Source: Odontocerum albicorne
Lineage: Eukaryota; Arthropoda; Insecta; Trichoptera; Odontoceridae
Assembly (NCBI GenBank): GCA_949825065.1
Contig: OX463846.1
Location: 19,660,421 to 19,724,420 of the forward strand
Length of the DNA: 64,000 nucleotides
Direction: 5' to 3'
Numbering within the stretch: the stretch's first letter is position 1; the number at the start of each line of letters is the position of its first letter. The notes beneath the pieces were generated by a model, which searched no databases, was not told the DNA's origin, and saw only the letters and a list, made by a program, of their open reading frames with translations. Shown in pieces: positions 63,961 to 64,000 of this stretch. Made by a program: the position numbers and the translations under genes.

Positions 63961-64000
63961 ATAAATTCATTTTAGAAACACTACCATATTATTTGACTGC

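Overview
This is an AT-rich piece of animal, almost certainly insect, nuclear DNA. The evidence is eukaryotic-type transposons (mariner, Transib, Helitron, hAT-like), several non-LTR retrotransposon (LINE) relics with (ATTT)n or (ATT)n tails, tRNA-derived SINE-like repeats and long TA microsatellites. Nothing looks bacterial or viral. I found no host protein-coding gene, rRNA, functional tRNA or CRISPR array. The window reads as intergenic or deep intronic sequence filled with transposons of different ages. I cannot name the species.

Layout. 1.2-4.1 kb: a cluster of mariners, with one inserted inside another. 5.8-9.3 kb: three minus-strand LINE fragments and a mariner stub. 9.8-10.3 kb: five copies of a 114-bp tandem repeat. 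11.3-14.7 kb: SINE-like copies. 15.1-16.7 kb: a LINE fragment abutting a full-length but dead mariner. 17.3-17.8 kb: a LINE fragment. 18.0-18.3 kb: a GC-balanced, regulatory-looking island. 20-25 kb: a near-perfect 81-bp hairpin, two foldback repeats, a 252-bp MITE and small repeats. 26.6-28.4 kb: LINE fragments. 28.85-30.72 kb: a Transib element whose ends look like 23-bp-spacer recombination signal sequences. 31.7-33.1 kb: an hAT-type MITE and an internally deleted mariner. 34.4-45 kb: further LINE fragments and one mariner. 45.8-46.7 kb: a 39-base G run and a TA microsatellite. 52-54.7 kb: a LINE fragment, a 48-bp tandem repeat and a palindromic mariner. 55.74-61.53 kb: a Helitron holding two full-length mariners set in TA microsatellites, a gene-like fragment, a LINE tail and a 200-base assembly gap. 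62-64 kb: a second long SINE copy and a LINE fragment.

There is no operon-like or pathway organisation; the connections between features are evolutionary. Two mariner copies (15.4 and 57.8 kb) share the same stop codons, so their source was already dead when it was copied. One mariner (55.9 kb) has a nearly intact DD34D transposase. The Transib copy keeps RSS-like ends but has lost most of its catalytic core. The 8-mer TACTCGTA/TACGAGTA occurs at least 28 times across the window, far above chance, and no annotated element explains it.
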